A stretch of DNA of 13,744 nt, from contig JADFHG010000023.1 in the NCBI GenBank assembly GCA_022567365.1, positions 1 to 13,744 on the forward strand. The letters run 5' to 3'. This document shows, piece after piece, positions 13,515 to 13,744 of the stretch (positions are counted from its first letter, which is position 1; the number at the start of each line of letters is the position of its first letter). Position numbers and translations under genes: made by a program. Under the pieces are notes generated by a model. The model did not search any database. It worked only from the letters and a program-made list of their open reading frames with translations, and had not been told where the DNA came from. The stretch comes from Planctomycetota bacterium (GTDB lineage Bacteria > Planctomycetota > Phycisphaerae > UBA1845).

Positions 13515-13744
13515 CTACCGCGTCAAACGCGCCGCGATCGGCATCCGCCGGCCCGTGCCGAATGCGCGGCTGGTCACCTTCAGACCGACCGGCGCCTGTT
13601 TGCGCTTGTATTCCGCGCGATCGACCATCCGCACCACACGCTCGACCATGTTTGGATCGAACCCGGCCGCGACAATATCGTTGGGCGGCAGATCCTGCTC
13701 GACGAACATCTCGAGGACGGCGTCGAGCTGGTCGTACGGCTGCA
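13515..13744 (-). CDS. nadE: NAD synthetase, C-terminal end (5' part beyond the window)
   Basis: This is the last 76 residues of an NAD synthetase, the ATP-dependent enzyme that amidates deamido-NAD in the final step of NAD synthesis. The frame is open to the right edge. The internal Met at 13709 is not the start. The tail PYDQLDAVLE, ERVVRMVDRAEYKRKQAP and GLKVTSRAFGTGRRMPIA match the conserved end of the synthetase domain, especially of the glutamine-dependent (nitrilase-fused) form. Whether the glutaminase domain is present cannot be seen. It is convergent with thyX, 229 bases away across the inverted repeat. Confidence 0.88.
   Translation of the reverse strand, partial: QPYDQLDAVLEMFVEQDLPPNDIVAAGFDPNMVERVVRMVDRAEYKRKQAPVGLKVTSRAFGTGRRMPIAARLTR

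Overview
The window looks like chromosomal sequence from a GC-rich, Gram-negative-type bacterium, most likely a member of the Planctomycetota. This is inferred from the mixture of an exosortase system, a DUF1570-like secreted metallopeptidase, a zinc-ribbon/DUF4190 membrane protein, a PilT ATPase, a VKOR-DsbA fusion and many palindromic intergenic repeats. No marker gene in the window proves the lineage. Twelve protein genes are supported, two of them cut by the window edges. I saw no rRNA, tRNA, CRISPR array, transposase or prophage gene.

Left part (1-3765, all on the minus strand). Read in transcription order, an exosortase (3067-3765) overlaps a small membrane partner (2463-3080). After a 156-base gap with a hairpin comes a secreted HExxH metallopeptidase (1185-2306). 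After a 573-base gap containing decayed palindromic repeats comes a DUF4382-type lipoprotein with a very long Asp/Ser/Glu tract (1-611, cut at the left edge). The theme is cell-envelope export, sorting and processing of surface proteins.

Middle (4100-7109). A plus-strand zinc-ribbon/DUF4190 protein (4100-5032) converges on a minus-strand pair, a tail-anchored coiled-coil protein (6236-6997) followed by pilT (5063-6196). A good sigma70-type promoter (7081-7109) drives this pair, through a leader that contains a small ORF with a strong ribosome binding site.

Right part (7512-13744). The tetrapyrrole gene hemL (7512-8822) has a promoter whose predicted start point falls on the ATG, suggesting a leaderless mRNA. 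Two copies of an ~85-base hairpin repeat flank it. A multi-hairpin element (8936-9026) precedes a VKOR-DsbA disulfide-forming fusion (9074-10507). This gene overlaps tail-to-tail by 38 bases with an alkaline-phosphatase-superfamily phosphodiesterase (10470-12233). Divergent from the latter is thyX (12509-13285), an FAD-dependent thymidylate synthase with a one-residue-longer signature motif. A long inverted repeat separates thyX from the 3' end of a glutamine-dependent-type NAD synthetase gene (13515-13744, cut at the right edge).

Biologically, the exosortase pair, peptidase, lipoprotein, PilT operon and disulfide enzyme are all envelope or surface functions, while hemL, thyX and nadE are housekeeping cofactor and nucleotide genes. 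No obviously new defence or mobile system was found. The least explained units are the exosortase/partner/peptidase neighbourhood, the coiled-coil protein fused into the pilT operon with its leader ORF, and the repeat families in the spacers.
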